Shown here: positions 24,247 through 33,181 of the stretch, piece after piece
How the letters are laid out: the number at the start of each line of letters is the position of its first letter
Numbering within the stretch: position 1 is the stretch's first letter
Assembly: GCF_016863095.1 (NCBI RefSeq)
Contig: NZ_BOOF01000015.1
Coordinates: forward strand, 22,473-86,472
Source of the DNA: Microbispora siamensis
Lineage (GTDB): Bacteria; Actinomycetota; Actinomycetes; Streptosporangiales; Streptosporangiaceae
DNA length: 64,000 nucleotides
Direction: 5' to 3'
Notes under the pieces: model-generated
Databases searched by the model: none
What the model saw: only the letters and a program-made list of their open reading frames with translations
What the model was told of the DNA's origin: nothing
Program-made: the position numbers and the translations under genes

Positions 24247-25956
24247 ATGGCGCAAGACCAGAACGAGCCGGTGAGCGGCGAGCGGAGGCTGCTGAGCCGG
24301 AGATCCGTCCTGGCGACGATGGGAGCCCTGCCGGTCATCACGGCCGCGACGTCGGTTCTGGGGGCCACGGAGGCCGCGGCGGCCACCGCGACCATCAATC
24401 CGTCGGCGCAGCGGCAGACGATCCGGGGCTTCGGCGGCATGACCCACGCGGCCTGGGCCGGCGACCTGACGGCCGCCCAGCGGGACACGGCGTTCGGCAA
24501 CGGCGACGGCAAGCTGGGGTTCTCGATACTGCGGATCCCCGTCGGCGAGAACCAGTCGGACTGGAGCCGTGACCTGGCGACGGCGAAGCGGGCGGTCGAG
24601 CTCGGAGCGACGGTCTTCGCCTCGCCGTGGAATCCCCCCGCCGGCATGGTCGAGACCTTCACCCGCGGCAGCCAGACCAACGCGAGACGCCTCAAGTACA
24701 GCTCGTACGCCGCCTACGCCCAGCACCTGAACGACTTCACCACCTACATGCGGAACAACGGGGTGAACCTGTACGCCATATCCGTGCAGAACGAGCCCGA
24801 CTACGCGCAGGACTGGACGTGGTGGACCTCTGCCGAGATCGTCCGGTTCCTGCGGGAGAACGCCGGCTCGATCGGCACCAGGGTCATCGCGCCGGAGTCC
24901 TTCCAGTACGTCAAGAGCATGTCGGACCCGATCCTCAACGACTCCACGGCGCTCGCCAACGTGGACATCATCGGGGCGCACCTCTACGGCACGCCGTACT
25001 CGAACTTCCCCTACCCCCTCTTCAAGCAGAAGGGCGCGGGCAAGGAACTCTGGATGACCGAGGTCTACTACCCCAACAGCACCGACTCGGCGGACACCTG
25101 GCCTCAGGCGCTCGACGTGGGCGAGCACATGCACCACGCCATGGTGGACGCCGAGTTCCAGACGTACGTCTGGTGGTACATCCGGCGTAGTTACGGCCCC
25201 ATGCGCGAGGACGGCCAGATCAGCAAGCGCGGCGCCATCATGGCGCAGTTCGCCAGGTTCGTCCGCCCCGGATACGTGCGGATCGACGCGACGGCGAACC
25301 CCGCGTCGAACGTCTACGTCTCGGCGTACCGGAGTGGTAACACCGTCGTCATCGTCGCCATCAACAAGGGGACCTCCGCGGTGAGCCAGCAGTTCACCGT
25401 GGCGAACGCCGGCTCGGCCGGTGTCTCGTCCTGGCTGACCGACGCGACCAGGAACGTCGCACCCCAGACGGCGACCAGCATGTCGAACGGCTCCCTCACC
25501 GTCACGCTCCCCGCTCGCAGCATGACGACCTTCGTGACCAGTCTGAGCGGCGGCTCCTCGCCCTCCCCGTCGCCCATCCTGTCGCCGAGCCCGTCCCCCA
25601 GCCCGTCGCCGACCCCCTCGCCCAGTGGCGGCACCGGGACCGGGCCCCGGGTCGCCTACACGATGAGCACCTGGAACAACGGCTTCACCGCGAGCATCAG
25701 CATCACCAACACCGGAACCTCGACGATCGACGGCTGGACGCTGGCCTTCACCCTGCCCTCCGGCCAGTCCATCACCTCGGGCTGGAACGCCACCTACTCG
25801 CCCTCCAGCGGCCAGGTGAGCGCCCGCAACGTCAGCTACAACGCCACGATCGCCCCCGGGGCCACCATCGACATCGGCTTCCAGGCCACCCACACCGGCA
25901 ACACCGCCGAACCCACCGCCTTCACCCTCAACGGCGTCCCCTGCACCGTGGTCTGA
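24247..25956 (+). CDS. Secreted GH30 glucuronoxylanase with CBM2
   Basis: A 569-residue exported xylanase (GH30, subfamily 8 type). A twin-arginine signal has the arginines at 18-19 (LLSRRSVLATMGAL). In the catalytic barrel, acid/base Glu183 is in SVQNEPDYA and nucleophile Glu272 in LWMTEVYY; the YIRRSYGPM segment matches the glucuronic-acid-binding loop of XynC-type enzymes. A Pro/Ser linker and a CBM2-like domain (about 470-569) follow. That CBM keeps its C-terminal Cys (GVPC) but lacks the usual N-terminal partner. ATG follows AGGAGG. Probably releases xylooligosaccharides that feed xylAB; controlled by the upstream operators. Confidence 0.93.
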   Translation: MAQDQNEPVSGERRLLSRRSVLATMGALPVITAATSVLGATEAAAATATINPSAQRQTIRGFGGMTHAAWAGDLTAAQRDTAFGNGDGKLGFSILRIPVGENQSDWSRDLATAKRAVELGATVFASPWNPPAGMVETFTRGSQTNARRLKYSSYAAYAQHLNDFTTYMRNNGVNLYAISVQNEPDYAQDWTWWTSAEIVRFLRENAGSIGTRVIAPESFQYVKSMSDPILNDSTALANVDIIGAHLYGTPYSNFPYPLFKQKGAGKELWMTEVYYPNSTDSADTWPQALDVGEHMHHAMVDAEFQTYVWWYIRRSYGPMREDGQISKRGAIMAQFARFVRPGYVRIDATANPASNVYVSAYRSGNTVVIVAINKGTSAVSQQFTVANAGSAGVSSWLTDATRNVAPQTATSMSNGSLTVTLPARSMTTFVTSLSGGSSPSPSPILSPSPSPSPSPTPSPSGGTGTGPRVAYTMSTWNNGFTASISITNTGTSTIDGWTLAFTLPSGQSITSGWNATYSPSSGQVSARNVSYNATIAPGATIDIGFQATHTGNTAEPTAFTLNGVPCTVV

Positions 25957-25988
25957 ACCTCCCGAAGGCCGGCCGGAGAGGGGACAGG

Positions 25989-26013
25989 GGCCGCATCCGC
26001 AGGTCGTGCGGCC
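25989..26013. terminator. Terminator between the xylanase and PLP-enzyme genes
   Basis: GGCCGCA (25989-25995) and TGCGGCC (26007-26013) form a 7-bp stem between convergent genes; it may serve both. Confidence 0.5.
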
Positions 26014-26041
26014 TTAGAGGCGCGGTGTGCGGAGCGCGGGG

Positions 26042-27067
26042 TCAGGGTTCGCCGAGCAGGTCGCGCAGGCGATCGGCGTACGGCCGCCAGTCGAGGCCCC
26101 TGCCCTCCGCCCAGGCGTCGTCGTGGCAGGTGGCGAGATGGCGCTCGCCCGCGTCGCCGATCACGCTGACCACCTCGCCCCGTTCGCCCCGGTCGCGCAT
26201 CCGGGTGACGAGTTCGAGGGCGGCCCACAGGTTCGTCCCCGTGGCGGCGCCGACCGCGAGCCCGGTCACCTGCCGTACGTACCGGGCGGCGGCCACGCTC
26301 GCGGCGTCGGGCACGGGGACGACCAGGTCGACGACCGCGGAGTCGAAGGCGGGCTCCATCCGCGGCCGGCCGACGCCCTCGATCCGGCTGGGCATGCCGG
26401 TGGCGTAGTCGGGGGCGCCGGTGGCCCAGCCGGGGAAGTAGGCGGAGTTCTCCGGATCGGCGACGGCCAGCCTTCCCGGGAGGCCGTCGGCCCGCAGGCG
26501 CCGGCCGATCGCGGCGGACGTCGCGCCGGTGCCCGCCCCGACCACGATCCAGCGCGGACACTCGCCGAGCTGCCCGAACAGCTCGTCGGCCAGGCTCGCG
26601 CCACGCCAGTCGACCTCCGCCGCCGTGCGGTAGTGGTCGAGGTAGTGGCCGCCGATCTCCTCGGACAGACGGGCGGCCTCCTCGTACACGGCGAGCGGAG
26701 GATGGACGTACCGGCACGTGCCGCCCAGCCGCTCGACGCCGGCTCCGGAGGACTTCTTCGGCATCACCGCGATGTACGGCAGGCCGAGCAGCCGGGCGAA
26801 GTAGGCCTCGGCGACGGCCATGGGACCACCGGTGGCGTCGACCACCGTCGTCCCCTCGGTGATCCGCCCAGAGGTGATCACCTGGGCGAACAGGGCGCGG
26901 GCCAGCCGGTGCTTGAGACCACCGGTGGGCTGCGCCGACTCGTCCTTCAGCCGCAGACGGACACCCCACGCCCCGGGCAGCGGAAACTCGCGAAGCGGCG
27001 TCGTGCCCGTGTCCTCGCGCTCCCGGTCCAGGCGCGCGACGGCCTCGGCCGCCCATCCGCCGATCAT
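26042..27067 (-). CDS. PLP-dependent cysteine-synthase-family protein
   Basis: A 341-residue fold-type II PLP enzyme of the cysteine synthase/cystathionine beta-synthase family. The Schiff-base Lys52 is in PTGGLKHRLA, where the usual form is TGSxKDR. The phosphate loop GAGTGATSAAIGR and the final VIGDAGERH fit the family. Substitutions around the lysine make true O-acetylserine sulfhydrylase activity uncertain. It lies 96 bp downstream of cvnD on the same strand, so it may be co-transcribed with the conservon. Confidence 0.85.
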   Translation of the reverse strand: MIGGWAAEAVARLDREREDTGTTPLREFPLPGAWGVRLRLKDESAQPTGGLKHRLARALFAQVITSGRITEGTTVVDATGGPMAVAEAYFARLLGLPYIAVMPKKSSGAGVERLGGTCRYVHPPLAVYEEAARLSEEIGGHYLDHYRTAAEVDWRGASLADELFGQLGECPRWIVVGAGTGATSAAIGRRLRADGLPGRLAVADPENSAYFPGWATGAPDYATGMPSRIEGVGRPRMEPAFDSAVVDLVVPVPDAASVAAARYVRQVTGLAVGAATGTNLWAALELVTRMRDRGERGEVVSVIGDAGERHLATCHDDAWAEGRGLDWRPYADRLRDLLGEP

Positions 27068-27163
27068 GTACGCCCCCTGTCCGTCCGCGTCGGTCGACGA
27101 TCGTCGGCGGACCGGGGCGGCCGAGCCGGGTCCCGGTCCCCGAGCCGAATCAGCGCGGGCAGG

Positions 27164-27739
27164 TCAGCGCTGGGCGGCGGTCAGCATCTTGAGCGCGTGC
27201 TCCACGAGCGTGACGAGCACGACCTTGGCCGAGGCGCGGCGCCGTACGTCGCAGAGCAGGACGGGGACGTCCGGGTCGAGGTCGAGGGCGATCCGCACGT
27301 CCTCGGGCTCGTGCCGGTCGGCGCCGTCGAAGCAGTTGACCGCGACGATGAACGGCGTGCCGCGCTGCTCGAAGTAGTCGATCGACGGAAAGCAGTCGGT
27401 CAGCCTGCGGGTGTCGGCCAGCACGACGGCCCCGAGCGCGCCATAGGACAGTTCGTCCCACATGAACCAGAAGCGCTCCTGTCCGGGGGTGCCGAACAGG
27501 TAGACCACGAGCCCTTCCCTGATGGTGATGCGGCCGAAGTCCATGGCCACCGTCGTGGTCGTCTTGCCTTCCACGCCGTCGGTGTCGTCGACGCCGACGC
27601 CGCGGTCGGACAGCACCTCCTCGGTGCGCAGGGGGCGAATCTCGCTGATCGCGCCGACCAGCGTGGTCTTGCCGACGCCGAAGCCGCCGGCCACCAATAT
27701 CTTGAGGGCGACCGGCTCCTCAGAGGGCGCGAAGGCCAT
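27164..27739 (-). CDS. cvnD: Conservon small GTPase CvnD
   Basis: A 191-residue MglA/Ras-like GTPase. P-loop GGFGVGKTT at residues 18-26, switch region GKTTTTVAMDFG, a G3-type FGTPGQERF (Thr-Pro-Gly rather than Asp-x-x-Gly) and NCFD as the base-recognition motif. In conservons, CvnD acts with the CvnA kinase-like protein, CvnB roadblock protein and CvnC as a membrane-associated switch affecting development and metabolism. Its start overlaps the cvnC end by 20 bp. Confidence 0.95.
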   Translation of the reverse strand: MAFAPSEEPVALKILVAGGFGVGKTTLVGAISEIRPLRTEEVLSDRGVGVDDTDGVEGKTTTTVAMDFGRITIREGLVVYLFGTPGQERFWFMWDELSYGALGAVVLADTRRLTDCFPSIDYFEQRGTPFIVAVNCFDGADRHEPEDVRIALDLDPDVPVLLCDVRRRASAKVVLVTLVEHALKMLTAAQR

Positions 27740-28097
27740 TGATCACTTCCTTGAGAATGCGCTCGCTTGGCAGCGGCGCCACCTTGCCCGGAGCCCGTAC
27801 GTCGACGAGCCCGAGGTCGTGCAGATCCCCGATCAGGACGCGGACCACGCCCAGCGGCAGGTCGATGTCGGACGCGATGTCCGCCACCGACGCGCCGCGG
27901 CGCGCGATCTCGAGGATCCGCCGCTGCTCGGGGCCAATGCCGGGGACGTCCCTCGGTGAGCCCGTGGTGGTCACCATGGTGATCAGATCGAGCTTGGCCC
28001 CGGAGTGCCGCGCCCGGCCCCCCGTCAGCGCGTAGGGCCGGACCAACGGCCCGGCCTCCTCGTCCATCCACTGGGGTCCCGTCATGTGGCCGCCCAT
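27720..28097 (-). CDS. cvnC: Conservon DUF742 protein CvnC
   Basis: A 125-residue DUF742 protein with the family marker EEAGPLVRPYALTGGR and a C-terminal winged-helix-like segment (ILEIARRGASVADIASDIDLPLGVVRVLIGDL). ATG 28097 lies one base after the cvnB stop; ATG 28085, with GGGCGG before it, is an alternative. It couples into cvnD by a 20-bp overlap. Confidence 0.93.
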   Translation of the reverse strand: MGGHMTGPQWMDEEAGPLVRPYALTGGRARHSGAKLDLITMVTTTGSPRDVPGIGPEQRRILEIARRGASVADIASDIDLPLGVVRVLIGDLHDLGLVDVRAPGKVAPLPSERILKEVINGLRAL

Positions 28098-28098
28098 C

Positions 28099-28506
28099 TC
28101 ATGGGGAGATCCGCCGCGGGTTGGTGGAGATGTGCTGGCCCACCCGCTTGACCAGCATCGCCATCTCGTACGCGATGTGCCCGACGTCGGCGTCGGATGC
28201 GGCCAGGACGGCGAGACAGGTGCCCTGGCCCGCGGCCGTGACGAACAGGAACGCGGCCTCCATCTCCACGATGGTCTGCCTGACCTCGCCCCCGCCGAAG
28301 TGCCGCCCCGCGCCCCGCGCCAGGCTCTGGAAACCGGCCGCGACCGCGGACAGGTGCTCCGCGTCCTCCCGGCTCAGCCCCTGGGAAGCCCCGACGACGA
28401 GGCCGTCGGTGGAGAGGATCACTGCCTGGCGGACGGCGGCGACCCTGCTGATGAGATCGTCGAGCAGCCAGTTCAGTTCGCCGGTCGACGTCGCTTTGCC
28501 GGTCAT
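28099..28506 (-). CDS. cvnB: Conservon roadblock/LC7 protein CvnB
   Basis: A 135-residue roadblock/LC7-domain protein (LNWLLDDLISRVAAVRQAVILSTDGLVVGAS), the partner and likely GTPase-activating subunit of CvnD. The start overlaps the cvnA stop as ATGA (28503-28506). Confidence 0.95.
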   Translation of the reverse strand: MTGKATSTGELNWLLDDLISRVAAVRQAVILSTDGLVVGASQGLSREDAEHLSAVAAGFQSLARGAGRHFGGGEVRQTIVEMEAAFLFVTAAGQGTCLAVLAASDADVGHIAYEMAMLVKRVGQHISTNPRRISP

Positions 28507-31205
28507 TCGTCACCCTTCTCGCCGTGCGTGTTGTGTACGTGGTCGCCGGGTGCGGCCCCACCCGGCTGATCGGAGTCCTCCCGGCCCCGCAGCGCGCCGC
28601 GCTGGAAGGCGCTGAACATCGCCCTGGCCTCCTCCGGCGACCGCTCTTCCACGGTCGGGGCGGACAGCGGCGGTGTCTGCGGCGCCGTCTCCGGGGACTG
28701 GGCGCGAAGCTGCGGAGCGATGTTGGCCTGGCGAACCCTGCGCGGCAGGCCGGCGTGGGTTCCGTTGGAGACGGGGCCCCTGGCCCGCTGTTTGCTCGTC
28801 CGCTGCGCCAGGCCGTTCGCCGCCACCCCCGCGCCGGCGGGCGCCGGCTCGGACGACGGTGCGGGGGAGGGCGAAACGGACGGCGAGACGGCCGGAGAAG
28901 CGGAGGGCGCGGCCGGGCGCGGGCTCTCGAAGCCGGAGCCGAGGGGCCGCGAGGAGAGGTCGTCGCGCGTGGCGGAGGGCACGGCCTCGGTCCGCAGGGA
29001 GGCCGGCGTGAAGAACGGGGACGGCTCGGACGCGCCCGCACGCTCCTCCTCCGTCTCTCCGGGAACCTCGCTGAGAACCTCCCTGACAACCTCCCGGGGA
29101 GCAGAGCCGTGGACGCCGTCCGGAACGTCCTCCGCGACCTCCCCGGCGAGCGTACGGACCTCCCGGCGCCCACCGGCCGGGGCGGGGCCGCCCAGTCCGA
29201 GGTCGGCCTGGAGCGTGTCGCTGAGCGAGATGTCGGTGTCGTTGCCGCCTGCGGCCAGCGCGGGCTTCGCGTGGGCGCCGCGCGGGGCCGGGCCCGCGAG
29301 CGCCGCGGGCGAGCCCTCATCCACCACCAGGGTCCGCGGGATGAGCACGATCGCGGTCGTGCCACCGTACGGCGAGCTCCGCAGGACCACACTGATCTCG
29401 TGCCGGGCGGCGAGCTGGCCGACGACGAAGAGCCCGAGCCGGTCGCTGTCCGCCAGGTCGAACTCCGGCGGGTCGGCCAGCCGCGCGTTGATCTCGTCGT
29501 ACTCCTCGGGCGTGAGGCCGAGACCGCGGTCCTCGATCTCCACCGCGAGCCCGTTGGCGACGACCTCTCCGCGCACCGCCACCTTCGTCTGCGGAGGCGA
29601 GAAGATCGTCGCGTTCTCCACCAGCTCGGCGATCAGGTGCACCACGTCGGCCACGGTCGCGCCGACGATGGCGGCGTTCGGCATCGGGGCCATCGAGACG
29701 CGGGTGTAGTCCTCGACCTCGGAGATCGCCGCGCGGACCACGTCGATGAGCGGCACCGGCTTGCGCCACGACCGTCCGGGCGCGGAGCCGGACAGGATGA
29801 TCAGGCTCTCCGCGTGGCGGCGCATGCGGGTGGTCAGGTGGTCGAGCCGGAACAGGTCCTCCAGGCTCTCCGGGTCCTCGGCGCGGCGCTGCATCGTGTC
29901 GAGCAGCGTGAGCTGGCGGTGCAGCAGGGTCTGCTTGCGGCGGGCCAGGTTGAGGAAGACCTGGCTGACGCCGCGGCGGAGGGCGGCCTGGCCGACGGCG
30001 GCCTCCACGGCCGTGCGCTGGACGGAGCTGAACGCGTGCGCGACGTCCTCGACCTCGTTGGAGCCCGTCGCCTTGATCGGGGGCGCCTCGGCCTCGACGT
30101 CCACGTCCTCGCCCCGCCGCAGCTTCTCGACGACCTGCGGCAGCCGTACGTCGGCCAGTTCGAGCGCGGCGTCGCGCAGGCCGGCGAGGTCGCGGGCGAG
30201 ACGGCGGCCGAACCGGACGGAGAAGACGATCGTGGCGATGATCACCACGAGACCCAGGCCGCCTGCGACCAGGATGCGGAGCATGATCCCGGTGGCGACC
30301 GAGGTGGCGGAGACGCTGAGCGCGTCCGAGGCCTTCACCCGGGCCGAGTCGAGCCGGAGGATCAGCTGGTCGATGGTCGGCGACCACTTCTCGGCGTCCG
30401 CGGGGAGCGGGCCGCCGGCGCGCACCTGGTTGACGATCTGGTTCTCCAGCGCGGTGAACCGGTCGAACAGCGGCGAGGTGAGCACCTGCTCGTACGGCGC
30501 CCGCATATCACCGCTGAGGACCGGCCGGTTCTTGCCGTAGAGGAACCGCCGGGTGGCGACCCACTCGCTGAAGGCGTTCTGCTCGTCGGCCGTCATCGTG
30601 CCGCTGGCGAGCGCCCCGCGCACGAGGGCGTCCTCACGAGTGATCATCTCGTGCGCGTTGCCCATCCCCTGCATGGCGCTGGCCTGCTGGAAGGTGGCCA
30701 GGTCGGGCACCGAGACGAGCCGCTCGTAGAGCGCGAACAGGTCGTCCATGATCGAGTTGTACGCGGTGATCGCGGTCAGCCGGTCGGACCTGCCGAGCGA
30801 GACGCCCTCCCGGATCGAGGGCAGGCGTTCGAGGGAGGACAGCAGGGACTCCAGGGGCGCCACGAGGTCGTCGCTCATGGCGTCGCGGGTCGCGCTGTCG
30901 TTGGCGGACCGCTTGAAGTTGTCCGCGGCGGCGGTGGTCTTGGCCTGCTGGGCGGTGAGCGCGGCGGAGGTGTTCTGGCCGCTGCTCAGGACGCCGGCGG
31001 TCAGCGCGCGCTCGGCCTGGATCTGGGTGCCCAGGTCGGTGGAGGTCACGCCGATGGTGTCGTACAGCGTCTTGGAGCGCAGGAGGACGAGGCCGTCCCC
31101 GACCGTGAGCTTTAGGGCAAATCCCCACATAGCGCTCAACATGAGCAATGGTAGGAGCAGCAACAAGAAGATCTTGAACCGAATCGACCGGTTTCTCGAA
31201 CCCAT
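28503..31205 (-). CDS. cvnA: Conservon sensor histidine kinase CvnA
   Basis: A 900-residue membrane sensor: N-terminal helix, a nitrate/nitrite-sensor-like (NIT) extracellular domain (about residues 60-290), a second helix (about 300-330), HAMP-like linker, a dimerisation helix region (HRQLTLLDTMQRR) and an HATPase domain (ELVENATIFSPP, EDRGLGLTPEEY, DRLGLFVVGQLA). The last 250 residues are disordered and Pro/Ser/Ala-rich. The ATG at 31205 follows AGGAG by 7 nt and starts right before the first helix; two upstream ATGs lack ribosome sites. First gene of cvnABCD, divergent from an SDR gene. Confidence 0.93.
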   Translation of the reverse strand: MGSRNRSIRFKIFLLLLLPLLMLSAMWGFALKLTVGDGLVLLRSKTLYDTIGVTSTDLGTQIQAERALTAGVLSSGQNTSAALTAQQAKTTAAADNFKRSANDSATRDAMSDDLVAPLESLLSSLERLPSIREGVSLGRSDRLTAITAYNSIMDDLFALYERLVSVPDLATFQQASAMQGMGNAHEMITREDALVRGALASGTMTADEQNAFSEWVATRRFLYGKNRPVLSGDMRAPYEQVLTSPLFDRFTALENQIVNQVRAGGPLPADAEKWSPTIDQLILRLDSARVKASDALSVSATSVATGIMLRILVAGGLGLVVIIATIVFSVRFGRRLARDLAGLRDAALELADVRLPQVVEKLRRGEDVDVEAEAPPIKATGSNEVEDVAHAFSSVQRTAVEAAVGQAALRRGVSQVFLNLARRKQTLLHRQLTLLDTMQRRAEDPESLEDLFRLDHLTTRMRRHAESLIILSGSAPGRSWRKPVPLIDVVRAAISEVEDYTRVSMAPMPNAAIVGATVADVVHLIAELVENATIFSPPQTKVAVRGEVVANGLAVEIEDRGLGLTPEEYDEINARLADPPEFDLADSDRLGLFVVGQLAARHEISVVLRSSPYGGTTAIVLIPRTLVVDEGSPAALAGPAPRGAHAKPALAAGGNDTDISLSDTLQADLGLGGPAPAGGRREVRTLAGEVAEDVPDGVHGSAPREVVREVLSEVPGETEEERAGASEPSPFFTPASLRTEAVPSATRDDLSSRPLGSGFESPRPAAPSASPAVSPSVSPSPAPSSEPAPAGAGVAANGLAQRTSKQRARGPVSNGTHAGLPRRVRQANIAPQLRAQSPETAPQTPPLSAPTVEERSPEEARAMFSAFQRGALRGREDSDQPGGAAPGDHVHNTHGEKGDE

Positions 31206-31317
31206 AGCCCACTCCTGCATTGCTGGAGGCTCGCGCCGCATTTATGGGGGAATGCACCTCCGGAAGATCGCACAGAAGGCTAGCACCGATACAGTTCTGG
31301 CGCAGTGGGAGGAACTG

Positions 31318-32130
31318 ATGATTACAGTGATCACTGGGGCTGGTGCCGGAATCGGTGCAGCTTCTGCCCTTGATCTCGCCCGGCGAGGTCACCAAATCGT
31401 GCTCGTCGGACGTACCCCGGAGAAGCTGCTCGCGGTCGCGGACCGCGCGGAACAGGCCGGGGGCAGCCGTCCGGACACGCTCCTCGCGGACTTCTCCTCC
31501 CTCGATCAGGTGCGCCGGCTGGCGGCGGAGTTGCTGGCGCGGTACGAGCGCATCGACGTGCTGATCAACAACGCCGGGGTGATGACGCCCGACCGCCGGA
31601 CCACCGAGGACGGCAACGAGTGGATGATGCAGGTCAACCACCTGGCGCCGTTCCTGCTGACGAACCTGCTCCTCGACCGGCTCACGGCGTCGTCCGCCCG
31701 GGTCGTCACCACCTCGTCGCGGGCCGGGAAGACGGGCCGCCTCGACCCCGCCGACCTGTCCAGGGAGCGGCGGCGCTGGAACGGCTGGCTGCAGTACGGC
31801 GACTCCAAGCAGGCCAACGCGCTGTTCACCGTGTCACTCGCCGAGCGCGGCCTGGCCGCCACATGCCTCCATCCCGGGGTGCTCAAGACCTCGTTCGCCG
31901 AGGGCACGTTCTTCATGAAGCTGGTGTGGTTCCTCCCCGGCATGGGCGAGCCGCCGGAGGCCGGGGCCGAGCGCATCGTCCACCTCGCCACCCACGCCGA
32001 CGGGGTCGATCACCCGGGCCGGTACTTCGTCAAGAACGCTCCCATACGAGTGCCGGAGAGGATGTCCGACCCCGCCCTCGCCGCCGCCCTGTGGGACGCG
32101 AGCCTGGCCGCCACGGGGCTGTCCGCCTGA
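31318..32130 (+). CDS. Short-chain dehydrogenase/reductase
   Basis: A 270-residue SDR with an intact active site: cofactor loop TGAGAGIG near the N terminus, NNAG, a catalytic Ser in VVTTSSRAG and YGDSK (Tyr-x3-Lys). The pattern fits NAD(P)H-dependent retinol-dehydrogenase-like SDRs. ATG 31318 follows GGGAGGAAC. Divergent from cvnA and followed 160 bp later by a second SDR gene. The substrate is unknown. Confidence 0.9.
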   Translation: MITVITGAGAGIGAASALDLARRGHQIVLVGRTPEKLLAVADRAEQAGGSRPDTLLADFSSLDQVRRLAAELLARYERIDVLINNAGVMTPDRRTTEDGNEWMMQVNHLAPFLLTNLLLDRLTASSARVVTTSSRAGKTGRLDPADLSRERRRWNGWLQYGDSKQANALFTVSLAERGLAATCLHPGVLKTSFAEGTFFMKLVWFLPGMGEPPEAGAERIVHLATHADGVDHPGRYFVKNAPIRVPERMSDPALAAALWDASLAATGLSA

Positions 32131-32290
32131 AGGAACGCCGGCCTGGTATCGCCAGTCCCAGGAAGACGGGTCATCTGGCTGCTCTCCCGGTCGTCCCCGC
32201 ACCCTGGAGTCACGGATGCGGAACACGACCCGGCTCCACGAGAGCCGCGCTCCGGCCCTCGTGGCCGGTCGAGGAAAGGGAACAGCAGTC

Positions 32291-33070
32291 ATGAGCACGC
32301 TCGCACTCGTCACCGGCGCCACCTCCGGGATCGGCAGGGCCTTCGCCGAGCGCCTGGCCGCAGGTGGTCACGACCTGGTGATCGTGGGCCGGCGGAAGGA
32401 GCGCCTGGAGGAGTTCGCCGCCTCCCATCCCGAGGTCGTGGTGCGGACCGTGGCCGCCGACCTGTCGACCGACGAGGGCATCGACACGGTCGCCGAGATC
32501 TGCGCGGCCGAGCCGCTGACCATGCTCGTGAACAACGCCGGCGTGTCCCACTACATGCCGCTCGCCGAGCTTCCCGCCGCCAAGGCCAGGGAACTCGTGC
32601 ACGTCAAGGTCGTCGCCCCGACGATGCTCACCCGCGCCGCCGTCGCGGGCATGCAGGCGCGGGGCGAGGGCACGATCGTCAACGTGGCGGGGATGATCGC
32701 CTTCAGCGGCCCCGCGCCGCACGCCCAGATGCCCCGCCGGGCCGTCTACGCCGGGACCCTGGCCCACCTCGTCGCGATGTCCCAGACCCTGAGCGCGGAA
32801 CTCGAGGGCACGGGAGTCACCGTGCAGGTGCTGTGCCCCGGCGTGGTGGCCACCGAGTTCCACGAGCGTCAGGGCCTCGATATGAGCGCCGTGCCCCGCA
32901 TGAGCGCCGACGACGTCGTCACGGCCAGCCTGCGCGGCCTGGAGCTGGGCGAGACCGTCTGCGCCCCGGGCGTCGAGGACGCCGGACTCCTGGACGCGGT
33001 CTTCCGGGCCGAACTCGCCGCCTTCGGAGGCCAGAGCCCGCGGCTCGCCACGCGCTACCGGGCCGTCTGA
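32291..33070 (+). CDS. SDR-family protein lacking the catalytic Ser and Lys
   Basis: A 259-residue SDR-fold protein with a normal cofactor loop (TGATSGIG) and NNAG. The usual catalytic Ser position reads NVAGMIAF, and the Tyr-x3-Lys motif reads YAGTL, so the lysine is missing although Tyr is kept. It may have changed or lost activity. ATG 32291 is preceded by GAGGAAAGGG. Second of two tandem SDR genes. Confidence 0.85.
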   Translation: MSTLALVTGATSGIGRAFAERLAAGGHDLVIVGRRKERLEEFAASHPEVVVRTVAADLSTDEGIDTVAEICAAEPLTMLVNNAGVSHYMPLAELPAAKARELVHVKVVAPTMLTRAAVAGMQARGEGTIVNVAGMIAFSGPAPHAQMPRRAVYAGTLAHLVAMSQTLSAELEGTGVTVQVLCPGVVATEFHERQGLDMSAVPRMSADDVVTASLRGLELGETVCAPGVEDAGLLDAVFRAELAAFGGQSPRLATRYRAV

Positions 33071-33167
33071 GCTCGGGTCGCCGCGTACGCGGCGGCAGGG
33101 CCGGGGCCGGGGGAAGAGTTCGGGCACTGTTCGCCCGCGGTTGCGCCGGTGCTCACGGACGGGTGAC

Positions 33168-33173
33168 TAGGGT
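33168..33173 (+). promoter_or_regulatory. -10 element TAGGGT, leaderless
   Basis: TAGGGT ends 8 nt before the ATG at 33182 and no ribosome site is visible. Confidence 0.4.
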
Positions 33174-33181
33174 CCGGCCGC

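Noticed and set aside
28524..31115. 863-codon plus-strand frame opposite cvnA
   Set aside because: Antisense to the CvnA coding sequence with its kinase motifs; compositionally typical of a shadow frame.
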